Below are positions 30,017 through 41,192 of a DNA stretch of 64,000 nt, piece after piece. This stretch comes from Rosa chinensis (taxonomy: Eukaryota > Streptophyta > Magnoliopsida > Rosales > Rosaceae). The stretch covers positions 124,001-188,000 of the forward strand of contig NW_020126831.1 of NCBI RefSeq assembly GCF_002994745.2. The letters run 5' to 3'. The notes under the pieces are model-generated. The model had not been told where the DNA came from and made no database searches. It was given only the letters and a program-made list of their open reading frames with translations. The first letter of the stretch is position 1, and each line of letters starts with the position of its first letter. The position numbers and the translations under genes were made by a program.

Positions 30017-31770
30017 TGAGCACGTGTGAACAAGGAGAAAAGTCCAGGCTGAAGGACTATAAATATTAGCGCTACATGGAGGCAACCCATTTCAACCAAA
30101 GCTGTGAAGGAGCCATCAACGAGAGTTTGAATTTCTATCCTTCACTTGCTTAGGTTGAATTGTACTTGTGTCTTTGTTTATTGTTTGTTTATTTTACCCT
30201 TCCCTAAAAAAAAAAAAAAAAAAATAATTCTATGGTTTTTTAGTGTCTTTTTTTTTTTTTTTTTTTGTTTGCTGTGAGTCTTAGGATGCCCCTAACGTCT
30301 AGGATGAACATGTCTCTGAATTCATGGTTGAAGGTTTTCACAATCGAATAGGACTTAATTGAATTCTGTGGTTAATCGACATTGTGATGCTTGTATGAAG
30401 ATTTGAGATAGGATTGTAACTTGGTTCATTAAGCATGCTAGGATTAAGTCTGATTTTTGACCCTAAGTGCTGTTGAGCTAAAATACTTTCTTTTCGAGTG
30501 CTTAATTGATAATTCAAAATTCATGGCTGTATTGCAAAACCTCATCATTCTTTGAAAATCCAATGATCATGTGCCGTAGATTTTAATGGACTAAGAGAGT
30601 ACTAGAACTCGACTTGTTGTGACTGTCAAAACTTGTATGCCATAAATATGCACTGATCCTGGATAGGATAGAAGGCATTAGGGTAACCACCATAGCCAAA
30701 CAAGCATGTGTCCCCAATTGTGCCCGTCGTGGGACTCCTTAGAATGAACCCCTTTGAGCCTACGTTGAAAACCTTTGTTTCATCACCCTCACTACCCTAC
30801 CATGAGCTTAGTACAGGATATCTCTACCCTTGTCTTAGGGACTTAGTAGAGCATGACATAGTATGTAGGGGTGACGATGAAAGACAAGTGTGGGGTGGGG
30901 AAAATCCAAGAAAAAAGAAGAGAAAGAAAAAAATTTGCCGTAAAAAAAAAAAGAAAAAGAAAATGAAAATGAAAAAGAAAGAAAAGAGGCAAAATAGAAG
31001 AAAAATTGAAAAGAAAACTCTTGGGAAATTGTTGAAGTGTGGTTTTGGACTTTCAAATTTGTAGAAGGCTCAAAGTTGAAAATTATGCCTTTGTCCATTC
31101 CCATGTTGGTTAGAGTGAAGGTTTGGCCCAAAACAATGATATTTGGTCTACAAAAATGATGACATAAGGTGGTCCTTATATGCTCTGCTAGGTCCTTAGG
31201 ATTTTTGTATCCTTAATCTTCATTTCGAGAACCCTAGCTTAGCCCCATTACAACCTGTTTTAAGTGCTAACTTGATCCTTGAGATGGGCAGTCTTTGGTT
31301 AGTGGAGTCAGGTACGCAGTCGAGCTTATGGTTTAGGTCCATTTGTGCACTTAGTCATTTCATGAGGTCTTTAAAATTCTTCACAAAATGCGTTTATTGA
31401 TGAAATATGCAAGCTGTTTGTTGCCTTACAATTTATTCTCTTGCATATACTTGAGAGTGAAGCTTTTAAGCATAGCCATTTCTGAGAGAAAAATCGAGAG
31501 TATGCCCTGTGAGTTTGGATTGGACTTGTTCGAAACATGCTATCATTCACTGTATAACTTAAGTTCTCCATATCTTGCTTAGTCATATGAATGTCACAGG
31601 TTTATTAACCATGGAATTATCTATGCAATTTTGATTAAGTGTTTAACGTGAAAGCCATGAGTTTGGAGTCTCTGAGACAACAGTTAGGGGAAGTAGAGTC
31701 ATTTACTTGTTTTTTTGTTGAGTCGTTGTTTTGTTTTGTATTTTTGTTTTGCTAAGGGACTAGCAAAAGC
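30017..31770 (+). promoter_or_regulatory. 3' UTR of element G
   Basis: Contains the conserved block (30042-30089), an A-rich and T-rich stretch (30205-30265), the GTCCC/GGGAC hairpin (30710-30735), a PPT-like AAGTGTGGGG near 30885, and a purine-rich low-complexity stretch (30900-31020). No credible gene; the lysine-rich frame over the purine stretch is an artefact of composition. Confidence 0.78.
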
Positions 31771-31785
31771 TAAGTGTGGGGTAGT
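31771..31785 (+). promoter_or_regulatory. Polypurine tract of element G
   Basis: TAAGTGTGGGGTAGT immediately before TGATAGGAGG of the 3' LTR; identical to element B. Confidence 0.85.
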
Positions 31786-32661
31786 TGATAGGAGGCAAAA
31801 AAGTGTGACGATATTATTAATTATGTGCCTCATTTTAGCCTTATTTCTCCCTTAGTTTAGTGTTTTGAGTCATTAAGTCATTTTGAAGAGTCTTGTTGAG
31901 TGTTTGGAGTGAAATAGGCGGAAAAAAGTAAAATTCATGAAAAATCCTAGCTGGATCAGGATTCCTAACTGTCAACTATTTTTGGTCTTTACATTTTAAT
32001 TTTCCTTTATTTTCTCTAGAAAAATTCTGATATTCTCCTGCTTGTTGTAGGAAACGTTGCCTGGTTGAACTCTTGGAAACAGCAATGATGGAGTCATAAA
32101 ATAAAGCATTAAGATATTTGACCAAGCAATGAAGAAGGGAAATAAAGGAGAAAAGATGTTTTTCAGTTGAGGAATAAAAGAAAAAGATGTTTCAGCTGGA
32201 AAATAAATAAGAGAAAGACGTTTTCAGTTGGGGAATAAAGGAGAAAAGACGTTTTCAGTTGAGGAATAAAAGAAAAAGATGTTTCAGCTGGAAAAATAAA
32301 TAAGAGAAAGATGTTTCAGCTTGGAAATTAAAGGAATTGCCCCATTATGAGAGGAGTTAAGGCCATAAAGAAGACGTTTCAGTTGGGAAAGCCAACCAAT
32401 GCTCCCCTATAAATAGGCAACGTCCAGAACTGAATTTGCATCACTTCCCAGCCAAGATCACTCCCAGCCAAGATCATTCCAAGACTACCCAATTCACTCC
32501 TCAAACCTCCATATCTTACAAGACCGTGACCACCATCCATCCATCAATCTACAAAGCTCTAAGGCGCTGAGTCAAGGACGCTCCACCACCATCGCAGAGA
32601 CAAGTTCATCACCGTGTTGCTAAGCCGCTGAGGAAAGCTTCAAAGTGTAACTATGACTCTA
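31786..32661 (+). repeat. 3' LTR of element G, first part
   Basis: Starts TGATAGGAGGCAAAAAAGTG, includes the tandem repeats (32146-32375) and TATA box (32408-32415), and runs to ACTCTA where element D is inserted. The last five bases (CTCTA) are duplicated at 38696-38700. The uninterrupted version of this site is in the G 5' LTR at about 26490-26515. Confidence 0.92.
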
Positions 32662-34611
32662 TGATAGGAGCATTTTTATGCGACGTTTTAAATAATTATT
32701 TCCTCATATTTTTTCTTAGTTATTTCCTTTATTTAATCATTTTTAATTTAGTTTTTATTTTATAGGTACATTGAAATAAATGGAGAAGAAATGAGCTGAA
32801 ATGAAGAAATGGAGTTTTCCTGGTCCGACTAGGAATCCCAGTCAACGCAGGAATCCTGATGAGGCTAGGAAACCTGAAGGCATTAGGAGACCACATGATG
32901 ACGTGGGAGATATTATGGGGAATTAAAGCTGATTTTGCCATGGGAAATTATGGAGTTAATGTCGAAAATCAAGAGATGATCAAAGATAATGATGCCATGG
33001 AGAGATTTAAGGGAGAAAAAGTCCAAAACAAGTCCAGATTCATTCCTATTTTCACTCAAGAGTATTTTGGCCGAAAATTAAGAGAAAAATCAGATTAAAT
33101 CTTGGGAAAATCAGCAATAATATATTTGGAAAGATTATGGGATTTATTTTGGAGGCTTCTGATTGGCGCTGGATGACTCAACAGAGCTGACATGGCATTC
33201 TGTGATTGGTCGAAGCTGTGTGGCATGATTGGATAGTTATTTGAGGAGATAAATCAGAAAATAATCATGCAATTAATTCAAAAATAATCTCCCTAAATCA
33301 AGGTGTTAAATTGGAGGTTTCTTATTGGTTGGATGACATAGCAGAGCTGAACGTGGCGTTGATTGATTGGCTAATGCTGTGTGGATCAATCTTGAAGACT
33401 TGGAGACTAAGTTGTCATCCCTCCTATAAATAGGAGCATTCTCTACACAATTCAACAGACCAACACACCATCAAACAGAAGTTCCTCTCCCCCATACAAT
33501 TTACACTTTAGAAAAAAAATCAGAAAATCTTCTTAGCATAGCCGTGAGTTTCTTCATCCTCTAGTCATCTCCACGAGTTCAAGCAAGGCCAAGAGAGAAG
33601 AAGCATAGCCGTGAGCATCCATCATCCATCTCCAACGTTGAAGCTTGCTTTCGAGATTCAAGAGACCCACCACATCAATCGTTCATCACCATCCCCATCT
33701 CACGGTGTAATCCGATTCTCCTTTGTAACCTTTGCTTTGAATTTCGTTGGTTATGAACTAGTTGACATATGTGTTTGAACAAATATTAATTTCTGGAATT
33801 TTTATGATTAATTGAGAATTTTAGACAGATTCATATTATTGTGATTCGAGAGTTGCTTATGTGGGTTTGTTTAATTAATTTGTGTTATAGATAACTTTTG
33901 TATTTTAATCTTATGTGGTTGCAAACACTTAGGGTTTCGATATAATTGGTGCTAGGTTTAAGAACATGAAATCGACTTTTCGTTTTGTGTAAACTTGAAT
34001 CAAAGTAGTAAAGGTTTTGTACAAAGATCGAATTTAATTAACGAGGATTGCAATTAGGTGGACTTTCCATACTAAGTTGTCACTTGAGTTGATAGCCTTT
34101 CTCTATGTGTAATGCGTTAAACATGACATGATTGACTATCTTTCTAGGGTTTGATTGCATGTTTGATAGGATTAATCTAGGTGCTTTCGCTTAGGTTAAT
34201 TAGCATTGAAAAGTAAAAAATGGGAATTCATTTGCTTTTGAACGTTTCACATGATCAACTCCTCTCTCATGACTTAGATGAACAATATTAGGGTTTGAGT
34301 CAATTTTAATCATATGTTTTCGATTTTGATCTTTGTTCTCTCATTCCATTGTATTTTATGTTTTGCATTTTAAATTGTTTTGTTAACTTAGTTTTATTTT
34401 CGAAAAACCAAAAACAAAATCCCCCCTTTTCGTAAATATGTATATATTTTGTTATATCTTTGTAAATATTATACTTTGTTTTAATTTTAATTGTTTAATT
34501 GTTTGACAATGACAGGTGTACCCTCAATCCCCGGAATAGAACGATCCCTACTTACTTATACTACTAATGACATTTCAGGGTTAAATTATGCGCTTGCTTT
34601 CAGGCGTATCA
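32662..34611 (+). repeat. 5' LTR of element D
   Basis: TGATAGGAG to GGCGTATCA. TATA box 33425-33432. It has the common U5 block with CAATCCCCGG (34524-34533) although the PBS partner is gone. The start forms GCAT-TTTT-ATGC. Confidence 0.95.
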
Positions 34612-36755
34612 ATTTTTTTTTTTTTTTTTTTTACTCACTTGTGTACTTAACTTGTGTCTTATGTACTGACTTGTTAACTTGTGTACTTAACTTGTTAATA
34701 TTACTTGTAGTTTGTAATTCACTAACTTGTTATACTTGTTTATATTTTTTTGTATTTCTTTGTTAATTATAGTCACTAACTTTATTTAATGGAAGTACCG
34801 TCTGGCTGAAAGACGTTAAATTCAAGCGCTGCTTGGGAGGCAACCCAATTCAGAAGCAGCTGTGAAGGAGTCTTCAATAACACAGATTTGCTTTCTCTTT
34901 CGCTATTTCTTTTACTTTATAATTTTCTCCTTTTATTTTTGTAGTCTTTTCGTAAATTCCATTCCTATATGCTTATTGTTTCATTGCATGCTTATGATTG
35001 ATTACATTGAGGACAATGCAATATTTAAGTGTGGGGGAAGGGATTTACACTTTTATCTTGAGTCATATATTGAAAAATACAAAAAAAGTGAAAAATGTCA
35101 AAAATTTAAAAATTTTCGTTGCTTTTGTTTTTGTTTTGAGTCTTAGGATGCCCTTTCAACTGTCTAGGATGATTCTATATCTCTGAAATCATGATTAAAA
35201 GAGGATCACAAAATTGAGATGATTTCTAAAATGGTATTCTTTGGTTAATTGAGATATATGAAAAATGTATGCATGTGTAGTGGATATGGATTTCGTGACC
35301 TTGGTATAGAATATGAGCATGTTAGGATGAGTTTTGATTCATAAAAACCCATGTGAGATATTTGAGCCATGTCCCTTTTTCTTGGAGTGATAATTAAAAA
35401 GAATATATTCTAATTTTCTTGGCGATGTTTTGATGATCTCATTATTCTTTCATTTGATTGACTGCTTGCCATAGATTAAGTTTGATGGACTAGAGAATGC
35501 TAGAATTCGCTCTTGTGCTTGTTGAGACATTTTATCAATACACGGCCCTGATTCTGGAAAGGATAGAGGCACCTTAGGAATTACCACCATTGCCAAATAA
35601 ACCTGTGTCCTTAATTGTGCCCGTCGTGGGACCCCCCTAGATAAACCCCTTTGAGCCTACATTAAGCCTTTTCATTCATCACCTTCAAAATCCTTAACCC
35701 TGAACCTTAGTATAGTTACAATCCTACCCTTTGTTCTAAAGAACTTAGTGGAGCTATCTTTTGAGACTACTACATGGATTTGGCGCAAGAATGAAGATTG
35801 AGAAGAGGTGTAAATTCAAGTGTGGGGGTAGACTTGTCCATGAAAAAGAAAAATTGTGTGAAAGTGAAAAAAAAGAAAAAAAAGAATGAAAAAAAATGAA
35901 GAAAAAAAAAATGTTTAGGGATTTTAGTCCCCATACTTGGAGGATTTGGAGTTTACTTTGAATTGAAGGCCACTATTGGAAAATTTGGTCTTTGTCCAGT
36001 TCACTAGAGATCAAAGGAAGTTTAGAATGAAGTTTGGGCCCAACATGAAGATATTTAGCCCTCTTGTTTTGCCTTGGTGGATTTCTAGAAGTCTCTCTAC
36101 ATTTGCATGAGCTCTGCTAGGTTTTTAGGACACTTTGTTAAAATCCTTACCTTTCATATCTTAAAACCTTGAGCCTTAGCCCCATTACAACCTTTGAGAA
36201 GACCTTCTTGATCCTTAAGATGGGACAGCCTTTGATGTAGAGATGAGTTACAAGAGTTGAACCTATGGCTTGGGTCCATCCGTGCAAGTAGTTGGTATCT
36301 TTCATGAGATCTTTTGAAAAAAAAATTATATTCACAAAGTGCTTTTCGTTTCTTATATATGTGAGCTATTTGATTGCCTCAAAATATTTTCTCTCACATA
36401 TAATTGAGTGATTATAAGGTTTTAAGCATTGCCTTGAATTCTGAGAGAAGAAAGAGTGATATACCTTGTGAGGATATAATCATACTTGTCTGAAACATGC
36501 TTAACAGAACCATCACCACTGTTCCAACCAAGTCCTACTTGTGTATATGTATTATGTGTTTTAATTAACTCTCGAATGCTAAACATTGATTCTTGGTTGA
36601 GTGCTACTCTTGGTGTTGTGAAAGTAAGAGATTTATGAGACAAAATGTTGAAGGGCAATAGAGTTTTTCGTGTGTTTGAGTCTTTCTTTCTTTAAATTTC
36701 GTTGAGTCTAAGTTTGTGTCTTTGTTTTGATTTTGCTAAGGGACTAGCAAAAGCT
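34612..36755 (+). mobile_element. Internal region of element D
   Basis: A T tract (34613-34632) and an AT-rich stretch with repeated ACTTGT/ACTTAACTTGT units (34633-34795) replace PBS, leader, gag and pol. From 34801 it follows A's 3' UTR: conserved block, PPT-like motifs at 35027 and 35818, and hairpin at 35607-35632. A hydrophobic frame reading through the T tract is not a gene. Confidence 0.85.
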
Positions 36756-36770
36756 AAGTGTGGGGGAATT
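36756..36770 (+). promoter_or_regulatory. Polypurine tract of element D
   Basis: AAGTGTGGGGGAATT directly before the 3' LTR, identical to that of element A. Confidence 0.86.
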
Positions 36771-38695
36771 TGATAGGAGCATTTTTATGCGACGTTTTAA
36801 TAATTATTTCCTCATATTTTTCTTAGTTATTTCCTTTATTTAATCATTTTTAATTTAGTTTTTATTTTATAGGTACATTGAAATAAATGGAGAAGAAATG
36901 AGCTGAAATGAAGAAATGGAGTTTTCCTGGTCCGACTAGGAATCCCAGTCAACGCAGGAATCCTGATGAGGCTAGGAAACCTGAAGGCATTAGGAGACCA
37001 CATGATGACGTGGGAGATATTATGGGGAATTAAAGCTGATTTTGCCATGGGAAATTATGGAGTTAATGTCGAAAATCAAGAGATGATCAAAGATAATGAT
37101 GCCATGGAGAGATTTAAGGGAGAAAAAGTCCAAAACAAGTCCAGATTCATTCCTATTTTCACTCAAGAGTATTTTGGCCGAAAATTAAGAGAAAAATCAG
37201 ATTAAATCTTGGGAAAATCAGCAATAATATATTTGGAAAGATTATGGGATTTTTTTGGAGGCTTCTGATTGGCTGGATGACTCAACAGAGCTGACATGGC
37301 ATTCTGTGATTGGTCGAAGCTGTGTGGCATGATTGGATAGTTATTTGAGGAGATAAATCAGAAAATAATCATGCAATTAATTCAAAAATAATCTCCCTAA
37401 ATCAAGGTGTTAAATTGGAGGTTTCTTATTGGTTGGATGACATAGCAGAGCTGACGTGGCGTTGATTGATTGGCTAATGCTGTGTGGATCAATCTTGAAG
37501 ACTTGGAGACTAAGTTGTCATCCTCCTATAAATAGGAGCATTCTCTACACAATTCAACAGACCAACACACCATCAAACAGAAGTTCCTCTCCCCATACAA
37601 TTTACACTTTAGAAAAAAATCAGAAAATCTTCTTAGCATAGCCGTGAGTTTCTTCATCCTCTAGTCATCTCCACGAGTTCAAGCAAGGCCAAGAGAGAAG
37701 AAGCATAGCCGTGAGCATCCATCATCCATCTCCAACGTTGAAGCTTGCTTTCGAGATTCAAGAGACCACCACATCAATCGTTCATCACCATCCCCATCTC
37801 ACGGTGTAATCCGATTCTCCTTTGTAACCTTTGCTTTGAATTTCGTTGGTTATGAACTAGTTGACATATGTGTTTGAACAAATATTAATTTCTGGAATTT
37901 TATGATTAATTGAGAATTTTCAGATTCATATTATTGTGATTCGAGAGTTGCTTATGTGGGTTTGTTTAATTAAATTTGTTATAGATAACTTTTGTATTTA
38001 ATCTTATGTGGTTGCAAACACTTAGGGTTTCGATATAATTGGTGCTAGGTTTAAGAACATGAAATCGACTTTTCGTTTTGTGTAAACTTGAATCAAAGTA
38101 GTAAAGGTTTTGTACAAAGATCGAATTTAATTAACGAGGATTGCAATTAGGTGGACTTTTCCATACTAAGTTGTACACTTGAGTTGATAGCCTTTCTCTA
38201 TGTGTAATGCGTTAAACATGACATGATTGACTATTTCTAGGGTTTGATTGCATGTTTGATAGGATTAATCTAGGTGCTTTGCTTAGGTTAATTAGCATTG
38301 AAAAGTAAAAATGGAATTCATTTGCTTTCGACGTTTCACATGATCAACTCCTCTCTCATGACTTAGATGAACAATATTAGGGTTTGAGTCAATTTTAATC
38401 ATATGTTTCGATTTTGATCTTTGTTCTCTCATTCCATTTGTATTTTTATGTTTTTGCATTTAATTGTTTTGTTAACTTAGTTTTATTTTCGAAAACCAAA
38501 AACAAATCCCCCTTTTCGTAATATGTATTTATTTTGTTATATCTTTGTGAATATAACTTTGTTTTAATTTTAATTGTTTAATTGTTTGACAATGACAGGT
38601 GTACCCTCAATCCCCGGAATAGAACGATCCCTACTTACTATATACTACTAATGACATTTCAGGGTTAAATTATGCGCTTGCTTTCAGGCGTATCA
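36771..38695 (+). repeat. 3' LTR of element D
   Basis: Matches 32662-34611 with mostly single-base indels. TATA box 37527-37534. Ends GGCGTATCA followed by the CTCTA duplication. Confidence 0.95.
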
Positions 38696-38780
38696 CTCTA
38701 CTTATATATTTTTGTTTCGGTTTTGTGTTTCAATTTGTGAGTTGTGTATTGGAGACATGAAATTTTCAGAATATTTCAGC
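38696..38780 (+). repeat. 3' LTR of element G, short continuation
   Basis: After CTCTA the B/G-type LTR resumes (CTTATATATTTTTGTTTCGG) for about 85 bases, then changes abruptly near 38777-38783 into a D-type LTR. The remaining 850 or so bases of G's LTR are missing. Confidence 0.85.
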
Positions 38781-39173
38781 GGAAATTGTTTGCTTTTAAC
38801 GTTTCACATGATATCAACTCCTCTGCATGACTAGATGAGCAATGTTAGAAATTGATTCGATTTTTAATCATATATTTTCAGTTTGATCTTTGTTCTTTCA
38901 TTCCATTTGTGTTTTTATGTTTTGCATTTTAATTGTTTTGTTAACTTAGTTTTATTTTCGAAAAACCAAAAAATAACAAATCCCCCCTTTTCGTAGATAT
39001 GTTTATATTTGTTATATCTTTGTAAATATTATACTTTGTTTTAATTTTAATTGTTTAATTGTTTGACAATGACAGGTGTACCCTCAATCCCCGGAATAGA
39101 ACGATCCCTATTTATTATATACTGCTAATGACATTTCAGGGTTAAATTTATGCGCTTGCTTTCGAGCGCATCA
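38781..39173 (+). repeat. D-type LTR fragment (3' part only)
   Basis: From GGAAATTGTTTGC to GAGCGCATCA. It corresponds to the last 390 bases of a D-type LTR, diverged from element D and closer at its end to the LTR at 63545. It is the remains of another D-type element whose body was lost in the junction at 38780. Confidence 0.82.
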
Positions 39174-40781
39174 TTGGTGTAACAATGGCGATGGGGTGGA
39201 GCTCAGCATGTTTCAGACAAGTATGATTCATATCCTCACAAGGTATATCCACTCTTTCTTCTCTCAGATCAAGGCAATGCTTAAAAGCTTATAATCACTC
39301 AATTATATGTGAGTAAACATATTTTGAGGCAATCAAATAGCTCACAATATATAAGAAACGAAAAGCACTTTGTGAATATAATTTTTTTCAAAAGATCTCA
39401 TGAAAGATATCAACTACTTGCACGAATGGACCCAAGCCATAGGTTCAACTCTTGTAACTCATCTCCACATCAAGGGCTATCCCATCTTAAGGATCAAGAA
39501 GGTCTTCTCAAAGGTTGTAATGGGGCTAAGGCTCAAGGTTTTAAGAAATGAAAGGTAAGGATTTTAACAAAGTGTCCTAACAACCTAGCAGAGCTCATGT
39601 AACTGTAAAGACTTCTAGAAATCCACCAAGATCTATCAAAACGTCCCATCCCATAGAGGTAATGTAAGAGGCCAAATGTCTTCATGTTGGGCCCAATCCT
39701 CACTCTAAACTTCTTTGAACTCTAGTGAATTGGACAAAGGCCAAATTTTTCTGTAATGGGCCTTCAATTCAAAACAAACTCCAAACTCACCAATATGGGG
39801 GGACTAAAATCCATAAACATTTATCTTTCTTTCTTTCTAACCGTGTACAAATTTTTTTTTTTTTTTTCATTTCTTTTTCACGGCTTTCAAATATATTTTC
39901 TTTTCATGGACAAGTCTACACCCCACACTTGAACTTTCACCTGTCTCGTCTCAATCTTCATTCTCAATGCCAAATCCTCAAGTAAAATCCCAAAAGATAG
40001 CTCCACTAAGTTTTAGAACAAAGGGTAGGAGTGTAGCTATACTAAGGTTCAGGGTTAAGGATTTAAGGGTGATGAAAGAAAAGGCTTAATGTAGGCTGAA
40101 AGGGGTTTATCTAGGGGAGTCCCACGACGGGCACAAAAGGGGACACAGGCTTATTTGGCAATGGTGGTAATTCCTAGGGTGCCTCTATCCTTTCCAGAAT
40201 CAGGGACATGTATTGATAAAAGTCTCAACAAGCACAAGAGCGAATTCTAGCATTCTCTAGTCATCAAACTTAATCTATGGCAAGCAGTCATCAAATGAAA
40301 GAATAATGAGGATCATCAAAAACATCGCCAAGAAATTAAGAATATATTCTTTTAATTATCACTCCAGAAAAAGGGAAATGGCTCAAATATCTCACATGGG
40401 TTTTTATGAATCAAAACTCATCTTAACATGCTCTATTCTGTATCAAGGTCACGAAATCCATATCCACTACTCGTGCACACATTTTTCATATATCTCAATT
40501 AACCAAAGAATACCATGTTAAAATCATCTCAACATTGTGATCCTCTTTTAGCCATAATTTCAGAGATATAGAATCATCCTAGACAGTTGAAGGGCATCCT
40601 AAGACTCAATAAAAAACAAATACTAAGACTCATAAATAAAGCAACGAATTTTTTTTTTTTTTTTGACATTTTTTGATTTTTTTGTATTTTCCAATATATA
40701 TGACTCAAAATAAAAAACAAAAGTATAAATCCCTTATTTTCCAATATATATGACTCAAAATAAAAACAAAAGTATAAATCC
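39174..40781 (-). mobile_element. 3' UTR fragment of a D-type element, minus strand
   Basis: The reverse complement resembles 35030-36500 of element D: hairpin at 40119-40144, PPT-like motif near 39930, and the TTGAGTCATATAT region at the right. It begins next to an LTR end (39173) and is stopped at 40781 by element E1. About 50 bases containing CCAATATATATGACTC are tandemly duplicated at 40685-40781. No gene. Confidence 0.8.
40685..40781. repeat. 50-bp tandem duplication
   Basis: Two copies of a unit with CCAATATATATGACTCAAAA (starting 40691 and 40741) and AAAAGTATAAATCC, differing by one A. It directly abuts the end of element E1. Confidence 0.85.
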
Positions 40782-41192
40782 TGATACGTGCAAAGCTCGC
40801 CAATTTAAACCCTGAAAAATATCATCATTAGTATAGAGCAAATAGGGTATCGAACAAACAGGGGATTGAGGGTGCTAACATGTGAGAAACAAATTAAAGA
40901 ATAGAATATACAATTCTACGAAATTACAAATTTACAAGTACAAACATGCATAAATTTCGAACAAAAAAGACAACAAAGAGTTAGAGAGCAATCTTACATT
41001 CACACGAATTAGAAAACAAAGAATGAGAGAATAACAAGAATATACAAGTATATATATAGGCATGGACGAAAATAAGAGAGAAAACAAGTTAGAAAAGGTT
41101 TAGAAATCCTACTCCTATTTATACACAATTTACAAGTCCATATCACATTGGGAATCCATATACAACAAGGATTAAGATTACTTAATTACTAA
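40782..41192 (-). repeat. 3' LTR of E1, U5 end
   Basis: On the minus strand this is the end of the LTR, finishing GCACGTATCA at 40782. It corresponds to 61100-61509 of E2. It ends at the ACTAA duplication next to element F. Confidence 0.9.
41188..41192. other. Target-site duplication of element F
   Basis: ACTAA here and at 50930-50934. The uninterrupted site is visible in E2 near 61085-61105 (reverse strand), with a small difference. Confidence 0.85.

Larger units (their letters stand above)
32662..38695 (+). mobile_element. Element D: 6-kb non-autonomous LTR element without PBS, gag or pol
   Basis: Two LTRs (1950 and 1925 bp, nearly identical) flank a 2.16-kb internal region that codes for nothing recognisable. 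Perfect 5-bp duplications CTCTA stand at 32657-32661 and 38696-38700. The internal region begins with a T tract where the PBS should be, then a short ACTTGT-rich stretch, then the post-pol block and the usual 3' UTR and PPT. Similar non-coding elements are called LARDs in plants. Without a PBS it should not be able to start reverse transcription now. Confidence 0.9.
26019..38780 (+). mobile_element. Element G: gag-only Athila-like element of the B family, interrupted by element D
   Basis: Truncated 5' LTR, PBS, leader, decayed gag, post-coding block, 3' UTR, PPT, and a 3' LTR that is split by D (32662-38695) and then cut short at about 38780. There is no protease, RT or integrase sequence. 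It shares LTR type and PPT with element B but not B's deletion, so the two derivatives arose separately. Confidence 0.87.

Noticed and set aside
30885..31064. Lysine-rich or phenylalanine-rich frames over purine/pyrimidine stretches (also 15848-16136)
   Set aside because: They follow directly from low-complexity A/G or T/C sequence in the 3' UTR and are not similar between copies.
34491..34766. Hydrophobic frame resembling membrane segments
   Set aside because: It reads across the LTR end and a T tract; the hydrophobic residues come from TTT and CTT codons of the tract.
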